A DNA stretch of 64,000 nucleotides from Bordetella pertussis 18323. Lineage in GTDB: Bacteria; Pseudomonadota; Gammaproteobacteria; Burkholderiales; Burkholderiaceae_B. Below are positions 36,454 to 47,440 of the stretch, in pieces (position 1 is the first letter of the stretch; every line of letters starts with the position of its first letter). The position numbers were made by a program, and so were the translations under genes. The notes under the pieces are model-generated. The model made no database searches. It saw only the letters and a list, made by a program, of their open reading frames with translations, and was not told where the DNA came from. Where the stretch lies: assembly GCF_000306945.1 (NCBI RefSeq), contig NC_018518.1, positions 3,534,001-3,598,000 of the forward strand, in the 5' to 3' direction.

Positions 36454-37218
36454 TTACGATTGGTCGCCTGCGTTGCCCAGGTGCGGGAGATACTGCCCGA
36501 TGCCCTCCCTGAGCAGCGACGCAAGTTCGGCGGTGCGCGTGCGTATCGTCACGCTGGGGCCGCCGACGGCCACCGCCATGGGCCGGGTGCCTTCGCGTTC
36601 CGGCAGCAAGGCCGCGATGATGCCTACCCCTGGCACGAGCCGGTCTAGCGATGTGGCATAGCCGTTCTTGCGTATCTGGGTGGCGTCGCGCGTGACGGTG
36701 GACAGATTGATCTCGGGCTCGTTGGCGCCGCGCAAGGCGTTGTGCCGGAATACGGCGCGCCGCACCTGGTCGGGCTCCATCGTTGAGACGAACAGCCTGC
36801 CGGTTCCGGAGGTCAGCAAAGGGCGTACGTCTCCGACGTTGACATGCAGGCGTACGCGCTGCGTCGAGGGAATGATGTGGATGTAGCGGGCGCCGGCATC
36901 CACTTGCAGGGCCAGGATGATGGTTTCGCCCGTTGCCTTGGACAAATGGCTCATCAGCGCCATCAGGGGGCCGTCGTGGGCGAGCAGCGGGTCGATCCAG
37001 CTGCCCAGCAATGTCACGCGCGGGGTCGGACGATAGAGCCGTTGCTCGTCCTGGACCAGGTAGCTGAGCCGCTGCAGGCTGCGCAGGATGCCGGCCGTGC
37101 TGGACGCCGGGAAACCCAGTGCGCGCGAAATCTCCAGTACGCCGGCCTCGCGGCGCACGGTGTCGAAGTATTCGAGGATCTGGATGACACGGACGGCCGA
37201 TTTGACTTCGTTGGTCAT
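36454..37218 (-). CDS. IclR-family regulator
   Basis: The 254-residue protein has an N-terminal winged helix (SAVRVIQILEYF, then EISRALGFPASSTAGILRSL) and an IclR effector domain (GETIILALQVDAGARYIHII, and GPSVTIRTRTAELASLLREG). It lies in the same direction as the citryl-CoA lyase-like and CoA synthetase genes and probably controls the catabolic cluster. Inverted repeats in the divergent promoter at 43296-43332 are possible binding sites. Confidence 0.88.
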   Translation of the reverse strand: MTNEVKSAVRVIQILEYFDTVRREAGVLEISRALGFPASSTAGILRSLQRLSYLVQDEQRLYRPTPRVTLLGSWIDPLLAHDGPLMALMSHLSKATGETIILALQVDAGARYIHIIPSTQRVRLHVNVGDVRPLLTSGTGRLFVSTMEPDQVRRAVFRHNALRGANEPEINLSTVTRDATQIRKNGYATSLDRLVPGVGIIAALLPEREGTRPMAVAVGGPSVTIRTRTAELASLLREGIGQYLPHLGNAGDQS

Positions 37219-37286
37219 GGTTTGGAGACCCGAAAGAACGAACGCCGCGGCGCGCGAACCAGGGCAGGCATGTCGCAGCGCGCCGA

Positions 37287-38084
37287 TCATGACGGCATGG
37301 GCCCGGTGTAGTGCACGCACTCCTGGGGGACATGACGCCACTTCGTATTCTGCCCCTTTTCTTCCAGGTAGTGCGTCAGGACGCTGAACTTCCTGGCGAT
37401 CATCACCAGCGCGGCGGCGCAGCCGTCGGGCAATCCCAGGTCGAGTGCCAAGGCCGCCACGATGCCGTCGATGTTGATGGGGATATCCCTGCCCTTGGCG
37501 GCGGCGAGATGGCGTTCGGCCGCGAGCAGCAGTTCGCAGTGGATGCCCGCGGTGCCGGCGCAGCGCGCTACCTCCAGCAGGACGCGCGGGCGCGGATCCC
37601 TGGCGTGCGGCGGATTGCCGAAGCCGGGCATGCGCCCGCCGGCCCGCAGGGCCGCGGCGACCAGGTTCCCGGCGGCGGCATCGACGTCGTGCTCGCCGGG
37701 TGCGCCGTTGCGCGCGCCGGCTTCGGCGATGGCCTGCTTCATCATGGCAGCCAATGGGTCGCCGACGCCGCCGGCCACGTCGCCGTACAGCAGCGCCGCG
37801 CCCGCCATGGCCTGGGCGATGGGCGCCCCGTAGGAGGCGAAGGTGCGGCCGATGGCCGCCGCCGGCGTCACGCCATGGTCCACGCACGCGGTCAGCACGG
37901 CATCCAGCGTACGCGCTTCGCCCGCGTCGGGCAGCCGGCCGGTCAGGAGCAGGAAGGCCGATGCCACGAACGGCTGTTCGCGAATGAGGTCGGACAGGCG
38001 ATGTCCGCGGATGATGGTCTCTTCTTCCTGTGGCGTGCTGACGATCTTCGAGATGGCGGTCGTGAAGTGATGCATGTCGTTCAT
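37287..38084 (-). CDS. Citrate synthase-fold citryl-CoA lyase family protein
   Basis: The 265-residue protein resembles the large part of citrate synthase. HRLSDLIREQPFVASAFLLL, AAGGRMPGFGNPPHARDPRP and INIDGIVAALALDLGLP match the short citryl-CoA lyase/citrate synthase family, with the catalytic His/Asp region around GFGNPPHARD. It is much shorter than true citrate synthase (about 430). Its start overlaps the stop of the preceding CoA synthetase by four bases (ATGA), implying coupled translation. Likely a C-C lyase acting on a CoA thioester; substrate unknown. Confidence 0.82.
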   Translation of the reverse strand: MNDMHHFTTAISKIVSTPQEEETIIRGHRLSDLIREQPFVASAFLLLTGRLPDAGEARTLDAVLTACVDHGVTPAAAIGRTFASYGAPIAQAMAGAALLYGDVAGGVGDPLAAMMKQAIAEAGARNGAPGEHDVDAAAGNLVAAALRAGGRMPGFGNPPHARDPRPRVLLEVARCAGTAGIHCELLLAAERHLAAAKGRDIPINIDGIVAALALDLGLPDGCAAALVMIARKFSVLTHYLEEKGQNTKWRHVPQECVHYTGPMPS

Positions 38085-40270
38085 GAGTGCGCTTCCTGTG
38101 CAGGACAAACCGTCGCTTCGCCGGGCTCCGTCGGATGCCGTACGGTCGTGGCCAGCGCATCCAGCGCCACGACGCCCTGGCCCGCGGGAAGTACCCGCAA
38201 TGGATTGATCTCCAGGCTTTCGATGTGGCGACGATTGGCATACGCGTAGACCGAAAGCATCGCAACGGCCTGCGCCAGGGCATCGGTGTCGGCGCGTGGC
38301 ATGCCGCGCGCACCGTCGAGCAGCGGCGCGCCTTTGAGCTGCGCGATCATCGAGCGGGCCGTCGCGGCGTCGAAAGGCGCCCGCCGGATCACGGCATCGG
38401 CAAGGATCTCGGTGTAGACGCCACCGCTGCCCAGCATCAGGCAGGGCCCGAAGGTCGGGTCCTGGATGCAGCCCAGGATCAGATCCACGCCAGGGCGCGC
38501 CATCGGGGCTATCGCGATGCCGTCGATGCGCGCTTGCGGACAGTTGCGCCGCACTCGCGCCATCATGGATGTGTAGACGGAGCGCGCCTCGTCGGCTGTC
38601 TGCACGGCGAGCTGCACGCCGCCGACGTCCGATTTGTGGAGAATCTCGGGCGACACGATTTTCAGCGCCACCGGAAAGCCCAGCTCGGTGGCGATTGCCG
38701 CGGCTTGGGCGGGATCCTGCGCGATACGCTCGGGCAGGGTCTGGATGCCGATCGACCGTACCAGGCGCTTGGCCTCGGTCTCGCTGTATTGCATGCCGGG
38801 CGTGACGGCATGGGCGGTATCGGGTAGCCGCGGCAGCGTCCGCGCCGGGCGCGCCTGCGCCTGTGCCGTCGCAATCTCCATCAAGGCCGCCACGGTGCGG
38901 ATAGCCCGGGTCGGATCCTCGAACACACTGAAGCCCAGGGCCTCCAGTTCCTGGCGCACCTCGTCGCAGGCCAGCAGGCAAGCCACGCGCACCTGAGGGC
39001 CCGGCCGCTTCGAGAGCGCAGTCAGGGCTGGCATCAGGCGCCGCATCATCGCGGCGTTCAGCCCGAGGTGGGACAGGAAAAGCAGCAAGGAGCCGACCGT
39101 CCCGGAGGCCAGCAGCGCGTCGAGCATGGGCCCCAGAATCTCCGGCGTGTTGGTGATCTGCGCGGTGACGTCGACCGGATTGCGCGTGCCTGCATAGGGC
39201 AGCAATTCACGGATGCGAGCCTGGGCGATCGCGGGCAGCTCCGGCATGTCCACGCCCAGCCGCTCGGCTTCGTCGGCCAGCAGCACGCCTACCCCGCCCG
39301 ACGTGGTAACGACGGCCAGCGAGCGGCCGCGGGGGCTCTGGTGTACGGTCAGTGCATAGGCGACGTCGAGCATGTCTTCGATCGAATGCGCGCGGTACAC
39401 ACCGAACTCGCGCAGCACGGCGTCGAAGACCTGATCGGAGCCCACCATCGATGCCGTATGCGACGCCGCGGCGGCCGCGCCGATCGGCGATGATCCTACC
39501 TTCATCATCACGATCTGCTTGCCGTGCGTGCGCGCCAGTTCCAGCGCCTCGATCAGGCGGCCGGCGTCGCGCACGCCCTCGATGCAAGCCACGATCACGT
39601 GGGTGCCCGGGTCGGTCGCCATGTAGGCAATCAGCTCGGCCACATCGATGTCGCTTTCGTTGCCGCTGGTCGCCCAGACGCTGAAGGCGATGCCGCGGCG
39701 TTCGGCCAGCACCAGGCAGTGGGCGCCCAGTGCGCCGGACTGGCTGGCCAGCCCTATGGATCCGGGCCTCGGGGGAGCATGTCCCACCGCGCCGCTGAAC
39801 GTGGCGATCAGCTTGCTGCGGGTGTTGATCACGCCCAGGCAGTTTGGCCCCAGTACGCGCACGCCGCTGGCGCGCGCCCGGGCCGTCAATTCGGCCTGTA
39901 CCTTGACACCCTCGGCGCCGATTTCGGCAAAGCCGGAGGTGTAGACAATGGCCGCGCGCGCGCCAGCCGCAACGACGTCGTCGAATGTGGCCAGGACATG
40001 CGCCGCCGGCACCGCGACGATGGCCAGATCCGGCCGAGTCGGCGTTTCGGTGATACGGGCGTAGGCGTCCAGTCCCTGCACCACGCTGCGCGCGGGATTG
40101 ACGGGGTAGATCGGTAGCGCGAAGCGCGCCGCCTTCAACAGGTGCAGGGGGCGGCCGCCGATTTTCGACGGATCGTCCGATGCGCCCACGACGGCGACCG
40201 AGCGGGGCTCGAACAGGGCGGTCAACGTGTGCCCGGAACCGGGACGGCGGGATTGGGATGGGGTCGGCAT
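38081..40270 (-). CDS. NDP-forming acyl-CoA synthetase
   Basis: A 729-residue fusion of the CoA-binding, ligase and ATP-grasp domains of the acetyl-CoA synthetase (ADP-forming) family. PRSVAVVGASDDPSKIGGRP opens the CoA-binding domain; SQSGALGAH and SHTASMVGSD mark the succinyl-CoA-ligase-like part with the catalytic His; and the ATP-grasp part includes FPVALKIVSPEILHKSDVGG. It forms a CoA thioester from a free acid using ATP. It is coupled to the lyase-like gene and follows a Bug receptor gene. Confidence 0.9.
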   Translation of the reverse strand: MPTPSQSRRPGSGHTLTALFEPRSVAVVGASDDPSKIGGRPLHLLKAARFALPIYPVNPARSVVQGLDAYARITETPTRPDLAIVAVPAAHVLATFDDVVAAGARAAIVYTSGFAEIGAEGVKVQAELTARARASGVRVLGPNCLGVINTRSKLIATFSGAVGHAPPRPGSIGLASQSGALGAHCLVLAERRGIAFSVWATSGNESDIDVAELIAYMATDPGTHVIVACIEGVRDAGRLIEALELARTHGKQIVMMKVGSSPIGAAAAASHTASMVGSDQVFDAVLREFGVYRAHSIEDMLDVAYALTVHQSPRGRSLAVVTTSGGVGVLLADEAERLGVDMPELPAIAQARIRELLPYAGTRNPVDVTAQITNTPEILGPMLDALLASGTVGSLLLFLSHLGLNAAMMRRLMPALTALSKRPGPQVRVACLLACDEVRQELEALGFSVFEDPTRAIRTVAALMEIATAQAQARPARTLPRLPDTAHAVTPGMQYSETEAKRLVRSIGIQTLPERIAQDPAQAAAIATELGFPVALKIVSPEILHKSDVGGVQLAVQTADEARSVYTSMMARVRRNCPQARIDGIAIAPMARPGVDLILGCIQDPTFGPCLMLGSGGVYTEILADAVIRRAPFDAATARSMIAQLKGAPLLDGARGMPRADTDALAQAVAMLSVYAYANRRHIESLEINPLRVLPAGQGVVALDALATTVRHPTEPGEATVCPAQEAHS

Positions 40271-40321
40271 GCGGCAGGGGCGTTGGATGAGTCGGAGTCG
40301 TCGCGGGTGGGGAGGGACTGG

Positions 40322-41308
40322 CTATTTGGCCGGCTTGAGGCCGGCGGCCCTGACCGTTGCTCCCCAGTCGGCCATCTCGGAGGCGATGAACTTGTCGTAG
40401 GCGTCGGGGCCGAGTCCGGCGACGGTCATCCCGAGGTTCTCGAAACGGGTTTGCATGACAGGTTCGGCCAGTTGGCCCAGGATCTCCGCCGCCACGGCGT
40501 CGATGGCCGCGCGCGGGGTGCTGCGTGCCGCCGAAATGCCGAACCAGGAGAAGACGTCGAAATTCTCGATGTCGGACTCCTGGATGGTGGGGACGTCCGG
40601 GAAGTTGGGCGAGCGCTCGGCGGTGGATACCGCCAGCAGCCGCAGGCGCCCTTCCTTGACCAGGGCCGCGAAGGTGGGAATGTTCTCGATGGTGAAGAAC
40701 ACATCGCCCTGCAGCAGGCCCAGCATGTTGCCCGCGGCGCCCTTGAAGGGAATGTGCAGCAGATCGATGCCCAGGCGCTGGCCCAGCATCACGCACGAAA
40801 GGTGCGAGGTCGTGCCGATCGCCGCGGAGCTGAATACGCGTTTTTCGGGATCCTTGCGCAGCGTGTCGAACAGCTGCTGCGCGCTGGTGATGCCGGTATC
40901 CGAGCGCACGAACAAGCCGTTGGGCAGCGTGCAGCACCGCGCCACGCCCGGCAGGTCGGTATGCCAGTCGAACGGCACTTTCTCGTACAGCAGCACACTC
41001 AGTACGTTGGAGGCCAGGTTCGAGACGAAGAAGGTGTGGCCGTCGGTGGCCCGCGCGGCGTTGCCGGCGCCGATCAGGCCGCCGACCCCCGGCATGTTCT
41101 CGATCACCACGGACTGTCCGAACTTGCTTTGCAGCGGTTCCTGCAGGTTGCGCGCCACGATGTCGCTGGTGCCTCCCGCGGCGCCGCCGGAGATGAAGCG
41201 CAGATGGCGGGTCGGCCACGCCGGCCCCTGGCCGAAGGCCTGTCCGGCCAAGGCCGGGAACGCACTGGCGCCAAGCAGGGACAACAGCGCTCTACGTTTT
41301 TTCTGCAT
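40322..41308 (-). CDS. Bug/TctC-family periplasmic binding protein
   Basis: The 328-residue receptor has a signal peptide (KKRRALLSLLGASAFPALAG) and the family blocks WPTRHLRFISGGAAGGTSDI, NMPGVGGLIGAG, and LLHIPFKGAAGNMLGLLQGD. Bug proteins capture small carboxylates for tripartite tricarboxylate transporters or for sensing. No TctA/TctB membrane genes are adjacent, as is common for orphan Bug genes in Bordetella. It probably supplies substrate for the neighbouring CoA-activation genes. Confidence 0.92.
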   Translation of the reverse strand: MQKKRRALLSLLGASAFPALAGQAFGQGPAWPTRHLRFISGGAAGGTSDIVARNLQEPLQSKFGQSVVIENMPGVGGLIGAGNAARATDGHTFFVSNLASNVLSVLLYEKVPFDWHTDLPGVARCCTLPNGLFVRSDTGITSAQQLFDTLRKDPEKRVFSSAAIGTTSHLSCVMLGQRLGIDLLHIPFKGAAGNMLGLLQGDVFFTIENIPTFAALVKEGRLRLLAVSTAERSPNFPDVPTIQESDIENFDVFSWFGISAARSTPRAAIDAVAAEILGQLAEPVMQTRFENLGMTVAGLGPDAYDKFIASEMADWGATVRAAGLKPAK

Positions 41309-41389
41309 GGATGGCTCCTGATCGGAAAATGGGTGCGGCGGAAATCTCGTGGGCCAACGGGTGGCTGCTGGCGATGCGTTTGCAGGCGT

Positions 41390-43192
41390 TCATGCGGCGT
41401 TGGCGTCGAGCATGCCGGTCACGGCGTGCAGGGCTTCCAGCGTCACGGGTCGGTCGACGTCCAGCAGCAGGTCGGCGGCGCGCGACTCGCGCCGGGCATG
41501 CTCGCCATCGAATGGCTCGGCATGTTCGATGCGATGCATCAGCACCATCCAGCTCAGGAGCAGCCTGCGGGCATCGCCGGTCCTGGCGGCCAGCATGGCG
41601 CCTTCGTGGGCGAGCAGCACGGCGGTCATCACGTGATAAAGACGCGAGGAGGCCGACCGCGCAAGGTGTTCGAGCTGTGGATCGGCGGCGATCGCGGCGA
41701 TACGCGCGACGGCTTCCTCTACGGCCTGCGTCAGCGCCGCGCCGTGGCGTGGCGGCACGCGGGCATCGCGAGCCAGCTCCATGAGGCGCTGGCGCAACGC
41801 CTCATGGGCGGCATCCCTGGCCACCGCGCGGGTGACGATGTCGAGCGCGTTGATGTTGCTGGTGCCTTCCCACAGCAGCCCGGTCTGGGCATCGCGCACC
41901 AGACGAGCATTGATCCATTCTTCGATGTAGCCGCTGCCGCCGCGCACTTCCATCGCTGCGGTGGCGACCGTCGCGTTGTCGCGGCAGGCTCGGAACTTCA
42001 GCAGCGCGGTGGCCAGCCGCACGATCTTCCTGTCCCGCGGATCGTCCGCGCCGGCGCGGTGCATCGTCGAGGCAACAAACATGCATGCCGACAACGCCTG
42101 CTCGGTGGGCACCATGATCTTCAACAGGCTGCGTTTCATCAGCGGATGCGCGATCACCGGTTTGCCGAAGGCGGCGCGACGGCGGGCGAAATGCAGGGAT
42201 TCGTTCAGGCACCGGCGCATCATGCCGGCTGCGCGCACGCCGTGCGAGAGCCGCGAGGCGTTGATGGGCAGGACGGCGTACCGTATGCCGTCCCTGCCCT
42301 GGCCGATGGCATGGGCGAGGGCGCCGTCGAAGACGACCTCGCCGGTGGCCATCGAACGGGTGCCCAGCTTGTTCTTGAGCCGCGCGATGCGGTAGCGATT
42401 GCGAGTGCCGTCTTCCAGCAAGCGAGGGACGACGAACATGCCAAGGCCGCGCGTTCCCGCCGGGGCGCCTTCCGGACGCGCCAGCACCAGCACGTAATCG
42501 GCGTCGATGGCGCTGTAGAACCATTTCTCGCCATATATCTTCCATGCGCTCCCGTCGAACCGGGCATGGGTGCCGATCCCGGCGAGGTCGGAGCCGCCGG
42601 TGCGCTCTGTCATGAAATGGCCAATTTTCAGCAGGGTACGCATATCCTGGCTGAGCATGCCGGCCATGCGTTGCTTGAGTGTGTCGTCGGCGTAACGCTG
42701 GATCATGCCGACCGCCGCATCGTTGCCATTGACGGGGCACAGCAAGCCGAACTCCGCCTGCGAGAACAGGTAGGTCAGCGTGTACTTGACCAGTGGCGAC
42801 GCGTGGCCAGGCCAGCCGAGCACGCCGGGCTTGTGGCCGATCGCGGCCATGCCGAACTCGCTGAACGCGATCCGCTCCATTTCCCGGTATGCCGGGTGGT
42901 AGTCGATGCGGTCGACGTCGCGGCCGTGGCGGTCGCGCGGCGCCAGCGTCGGCGGATGCTTGTCCGCGGCGTCCGCCAGTTCGTCCAGCGTGTTGCCGGC
43001 CAGCTCGCCGAGCCGGTCGAAGTGCGGCGTGAAATGGCGCAACTCTTCGGTATCGGCGCAAAGCGCCAGCAGTTGGCGCAGCGATGGATCGAGGCGCCAG
43101 AAGTTCTGGCCCCGGCAGTCGTTCGGAATCGATTCGGCCGCGTCCGCGGTGCGGGGCCGTGATGGTGAAACTTCATGATTCGCCAGCGGCAT
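41390..43192 (-). CDS. Acyl-CoA dehydrogenase (AidB-like)
   Basis: The 600-residue flavoprotein has the acyl-CoA dehydrogenase middle domain (HFMTERTGGSDLAGIGTHAR) and the C-terminal helical domain with RGGSGYIEEW and LWEGTSNINALDI. It has the extra length typical of the AidB/DUF-type subgroup. The start at 43192 is chosen because GGAGA lies nine bases before it; the frame is open 27 codons upstream into the operator region. It is divergent from the hydratase/dehydrogenase gene and probably oxidises the CoA thioester made by the cluster. Confidence 0.9.
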   Translation of the reverse strand: MPLANHEVSPSRPRTADAAESIPNDCRGQNFWRLDPSLRQLLALCADTEELRHFTPHFDRLGELAGNTLDELADAADKHPPTLAPRDRHGRDVDRIDYHPAYREMERIAFSEFGMAAIGHKPGVLGWPGHASPLVKYTLTYLFSQAEFGLLCPVNGNDAAVGMIQRYADDTLKQRMAGMLSQDMRTLLKIGHFMTERTGGSDLAGIGTHARFDGSAWKIYGEKWFYSAIDADYVLVLARPEGAPAGTRGLGMFVVPRLLEDGTRNRYRIARLKNKLGTRSMATGEVVFDGALAHAIGQGRDGIRYAVLPINASRLSHGVRAAGMMRRCLNESLHFARRRAAFGKPVIAHPLMKRSLLKIMVPTEQALSACMFVASTMHRAGADDPRDRKIVRLATALLKFRACRDNATVATAAMEVRGGSGYIEEWINARLVRDAQTGLLWEGTSNINALDIVTRAVARDAAHEALRQRLMELARDARVPPRHGAALTQAVEEAVARIAAIAADPQLEHLARSASSRLYHVMTAVLLAHEGAMLAARTGDARRLLLSWMVLMHRIEHAEPFDGEHARRESRAADLLLDVDRPVTLEALHAVTGMLDANAA

Positions 43193-43295
43193 GCGTGTTG
43201 TCTCCGTGTATGCGACCGGCTTCGAGGTATGCGCCAGTTCTGATGGAACGAAGAGTACCCAGGCCGCGAACATCGAATCAACGGCTGAGCGCAGT

Positions 43296-43332
43296 ATTCA
43301 TGCTTATGAATGAATAATTCGAATATGCGAAT
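43296..43332. promoter_or_regulatory. Paired inverted repeats in the divergent promoter
   Basis: ATTCAT-GCTT-ATGAAT (43296-43311) and ATTCG-AATATG-CGAAT (43317-43332) are two perfect inverted repeats about two helical turns apart, in an AT-rich island between the acyl-CoA dehydrogenase and the multifunctional beta-oxidation gene. They are good candidates for binding by the cluster's IclR regulator. The rest of 43193-43449 shows no clear feature. Confidence 0.6.
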
Positions 43333-43449
43333 ACTTGGCCTGATTGCGGCGAGGTTAGGCGTGTAGATTTCATGCTGTCCACGTTGCCCAGGCCAACGTG
43401 GCGATTTCCCTACACGTAGCATTTCCAACCAGCTGGAGGCAGGTCGAGA

Positions 43450-45567
43450 ATGACGAACCCGGACTTCGAACACATCAAGCCGGTGGTGAGCGTTGCCCGG
43501 CATCGGAACGTAGCCGTCCTGAGCGTCGACAATCCGCCGATCAACGCACTGTCGGATACGGTACGTGCCGGCCTGTGCTCGGCGCTGCGCGAGGCGGAAG
43601 CGGACCCCGCAGTGCGGGCGGTGGTGCTGGCGTGCGAGGGCAACACGTTCGTCGCCGGCGCGGATATCCGGGAGTTTACGCGTGCGAAGGGCGCTGCCGA
43701 GGCAATCGATGTGCCCGCCGTGATCGAATCGTGCCGCAAGCCTGTCGTGGCGGCGCTGCATGGCCAGGCGCTCGGTGGCGGACTGGAACTCGCGCTTGCA
43801 TGCCATGGCCGCGTCGCGCTGGCGGGATGCCGGCTCGGACTGCCGGAGATCACCCTGGGGCTGATTCCTGGCGGAGGCGGCACGCAGCGCCTGCCCCGTC
43901 TCATCGGATTGGAGGCGGCCGCCGAACTCATCCTGTCCGGCGCGACGATCGATGCCGAGACGGCGCGCGAGTCGGGCCTGCTCGACGCTGTCTGGCCGGA
44001 CAGGCTGCGTGAACGGGCCATTGAATTCGCGGCATCCCTGGCCGACAGTCCTGCAGGCGTGCGCCGTGCCAGCACGTTGGCGCATCCGCCCATGTCGCCG
44101 CAGACCGGGCAGGACCTGCGCAAGATTGCCGAGTCCCGTCCTGCCGCGTTGCGCGCACCCCAGGCGGGCGCGGCGGCCGTGGAGGCCTTGTCGGCAGCGG
44201 CGCAGCCGGACTTTGCCCGCGGCCGGGCGCTCGAACGCGAGCTGTTCGCCCGATTGCGCGACGGCGAAGAGTCGCGCGCGTTGCGCGCGCTGTTTTTCGC
44301 CGAGCGTTCAGCCAGGCGCGTCGGGCTCGATGACGCCACGTCCGCGCCGCCGATGGCGCACGATGCCGCCGTGGTCGGCGCGGGGACGATGGGCCGGGGC
44401 ATCGCCATCGCGCTGGCCGATGCGGGATTGCGCGTGCGATTTATCGATGTCGAGCAGGCCAGCCTGGACAGGGCGCTTGAAGCGATTCGCGCGCATTACC
44501 GGTCGCTTGCTGCGCGCGGCCGCATGACGGAGGCGGCGGCACGGGATGCCGTGGCACGGATCTCGCCTGCCAGCGACATGCAGGCGGCAGCCGAGGCCGA
44601 CGTGGTGGTCGAGGCCGCCTTCGAGGATCTCGCGATCAAGCAGGCGATTTTCCGCCAGCTCGATAGCATTGTGCGGCCCGGGGCTGTCCTGGCGACCAAC
44701 ACGTCCACGCTCGATGTCGACGCGATCGCCGCCGCGACCCGGCGGCCGCAGGATGTCGTGGGCACCCATTTCTTCAGCCCGGCCAACGTGATGCGCCTGC
44801 TGGAGGTGGTGCGCGGCGCGCGCACCGCGCCACGGACGCTGGGAGCGGTGCTGGCATTGGGCCGCCGCATGGGCAAGGTATGCGTAACGGTTGGCGTATG
44901 CGATGGATTCGTCGCCAACCGCATGTCGGCCCACCGCGCCCGTCAGATAGAGTTGCTGCTACAACACGGCGCGTTGCCGCAGGACATCGACCAGGCCGCG
45001 CGCGAGTTCGGGTTCAGCATGGGGCCGTGCGCGGCCACCGACCTGGCGGGCCTGGACATCAGTTGGCGCATCCGGCGTGGCAAGGGAGCACGCTCCCCCA
45101 TTGCCGATGCCCTGTGCGAACTTGGCAGGTTTGGCCAGAAGGTTGGCCGCGGATATTTCTCCTATGCGCCTGGCAGCCGCGTCGCCGTCCCGGACCCCGA
45201 GGTCGAAGCGCTGATCCGGCGCATGGCGGAACAACTGGGCATACGCCGCCAATCGTTCGATCTCGCCACGATTACCGACCGGCTGATCCTGCCGGTGATC
45301 AACGAAGGCGCGCGTGTATTGCAGGATGGCGTTGCGCGGCAGGCCCGCGACATCGACCTGATCTGGGTCCACGGCTTCGGCTGGCCGGCACGGCGCGGCG
45401 GGCCCATGCTCCATGCCGAACGGGTAGGGTTGGCCAGCGTGTGCGACCGGCTCGCCCGCCTGGCCGACGCCCTGGAGGACGCTTCGTTGCAGCCGGCGCC
45501 GCTGTTGCGCGATCTCGCTACCCGCGGTGCCGGGTTTGCCTCGCTGCATGCCGCGCGCCAGGCATGA
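43450..45567 (+). CDS. Enoyl-CoA hydratase/3-hydroxyacyl-CoA dehydrogenase
   Basis: A 705-residue bifunctional beta-oxidation enzyme. The N-terminal crotonase domain (residues about 10-200) has [13 protein letters not shown] and [17 protein letters not shown]. The dehydrogenase part starts at about residue 300 with [20 protein letters not shown] and continues with [32 protein letters not shown] and a C-terminal domain ([10 protein letters not shown]). FadB/FadJ-like in layout; it should hydrate and oxidise a 2-enoyl-CoA. GCTGGAGG precedes the ATG. A thiolase follows after 29 bases. Confidence 0.93.
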   Translation: MTNPDFEHIKPVVSVARHRNVAVLSVDNPPINALSDTVRAGLCSALREAEADPAVRAVVLACEGNTFVAGADIREFTRAKGAAEAIDVPAVIESCRKPVVAALHGQALGGGLELALACHGRVALAGCRLGLPEITLGLIPGGGGTQRLPRLIGLEAAAELILSGATIDAETARESGLLDAVWPDRLRERAIEFAASLADSPAGVRRASTLAHPPMSPQTGQDLRKIAESRPAALRAPQAGAAAVEALSAAAQPDFARGRALERELFARLRDGEESRALRALFFAERSARRVGLDDATSAPPMAHDAAVVGAGTMGRGIAIALADAGLRVRFIDVEQASLDRALEAIRAHYRSLAARGRMTEAAARDAVARISPASDMQAAAEADVVVEAAFEDLAIKQAIFRQLDSIVRPGAVLATNTSTLDVDAIAAATRRPQDVVGTHFFSPANVMRLLEVVRGARTAPRTLGAVLALGRRMGKVCVTVGVCDGFVANRMSAHRARQIELLLQHGALPQDIDQAAREFGFSMGPCAATDLAGLDISWRIRRGKGARSPIADALCELGRFGQKVGRGYFSYAPGSRVAVPDPEVEALIRRMAEQLGIRRQSFDLATITDRLILPVINEGARVLQDGVARQARDIDLIWVHGFGWPARRGGPMLHAERVGLASVCDRLARLADALEDASLQPAPLLRDLATRGAGFASLHAARQA

Positions 45568-45596
45568 CCGGCACATTCTCGACAGGAGACTCGAAG

Positions 45597-46781
<1,185 letters not shown>

Positions 46782-46802
46782 TTGGTACGGCCGGCCCGTG
46801 GC

Positions 46803-47291
46803 CTACCCGCCGATCCCGATGCGCGTCTCGAACTTGGCGCGGTGCACCGAGAAAAAGGTGCGCACGTTGCGCACATTGGCCTGGGCGGTGAACACCCGGT
46901 GGGCCAGGGCGTGGTAGGCCGGCATGTCGGCCACCTGTACGATCACCACGAAGTCCGGGCCGGGCGAGACGCGGTAGCACTGCAGCACCGCCGGTTCGTC
47001 CAGCAGGCTGGCCTCGAATTCGGCCAGGCGTTCGGCCGCCTGCACGTCCAGCGTGATTTCCACGATGGCCGTCAGCGTGCTGCCCACCTTGGCCGGCGCG
47101 ACGATGGCCACCTGCTTTTCGATCACGCCTTCGTCCACCAGGCGGCGCACCCGGCGCAGGCAGGTCGGCGGCGAGGCGTGCACGCGCGCGGCCAGTTCCT
47201 GGTTGGTCAGGGCGCAGTCACGCTGCATTTGGTCGAGGATGCGGCGGTCCAGGTCATCCAAAGGGACGGAAGGATTAGGCGTGTTTTGCAT
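46803..47291 (-). CDS. Lrp/AsnC-family regulator
   Basis: The 162-residue protein has an N-terminal HTH (LDDLDRRILDQMQRDCALTN, then ARVHASPPTCLRRVRRL) and a C-terminal RAM domain (GPDFVVIVQVADMPAYHALA). It is divergent from glmS across an AT-rich 149-base spacer with a palindrome at 47375-47391. It therefore probably regulates itself and perhaps glmS. The amino-acid effector is unknown. Confidence 0.9.
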   Translation of the reverse strand: MQNTPNPSVPLDDLDRRILDQMQRDCALTNQELAARVHASPPTCLRRVRRLVDEGVIEKQVAIVAPAKVGSTLTAIVEITLDVQAAERLAEFEASLLDEPAVLQCYRVSPGPDFVVIVQVADMPAYHALAHRVFTAQANVRNVRTFFSVHRAKFETRIGIGG

Positions 47292-47374
47292 GATTAATTC
47301 AAAATAACGCTCCGGAAGAAATTATATTTAATCACGTTTCTGTAAGAAAATAACCTTCCAAAATTCGTAGAATT

Positions 47375-47391
47375 AAGAAATCTAATTTCTT
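47375..47391. promoter_or_regulatory. AT-rich palindrome between lrp-type gene and glmS
   Basis: AAGAAAT-CTA-ATTTCTT has perfect 7-base arms and lies in an AT-rich stretch of an otherwise GC-rich sequence, as Lrp/AsnC sites commonly do. It ends 50 bases before the glmS start and may overlap its promoter. Confidence 0.6.
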
Positions 47392-47440
47392 GGCGGGCAG
47401 CGCACAATGCGTCCGAACCTGAATTCTTAGGAGTCCACCC

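Noticed and set aside
40142..43162. 1006-codon open frame opposite the Bug and acyl-CoA dehydrogenase genes
   Set aside because: Composition is a mirror of the sense genes and has no domain.
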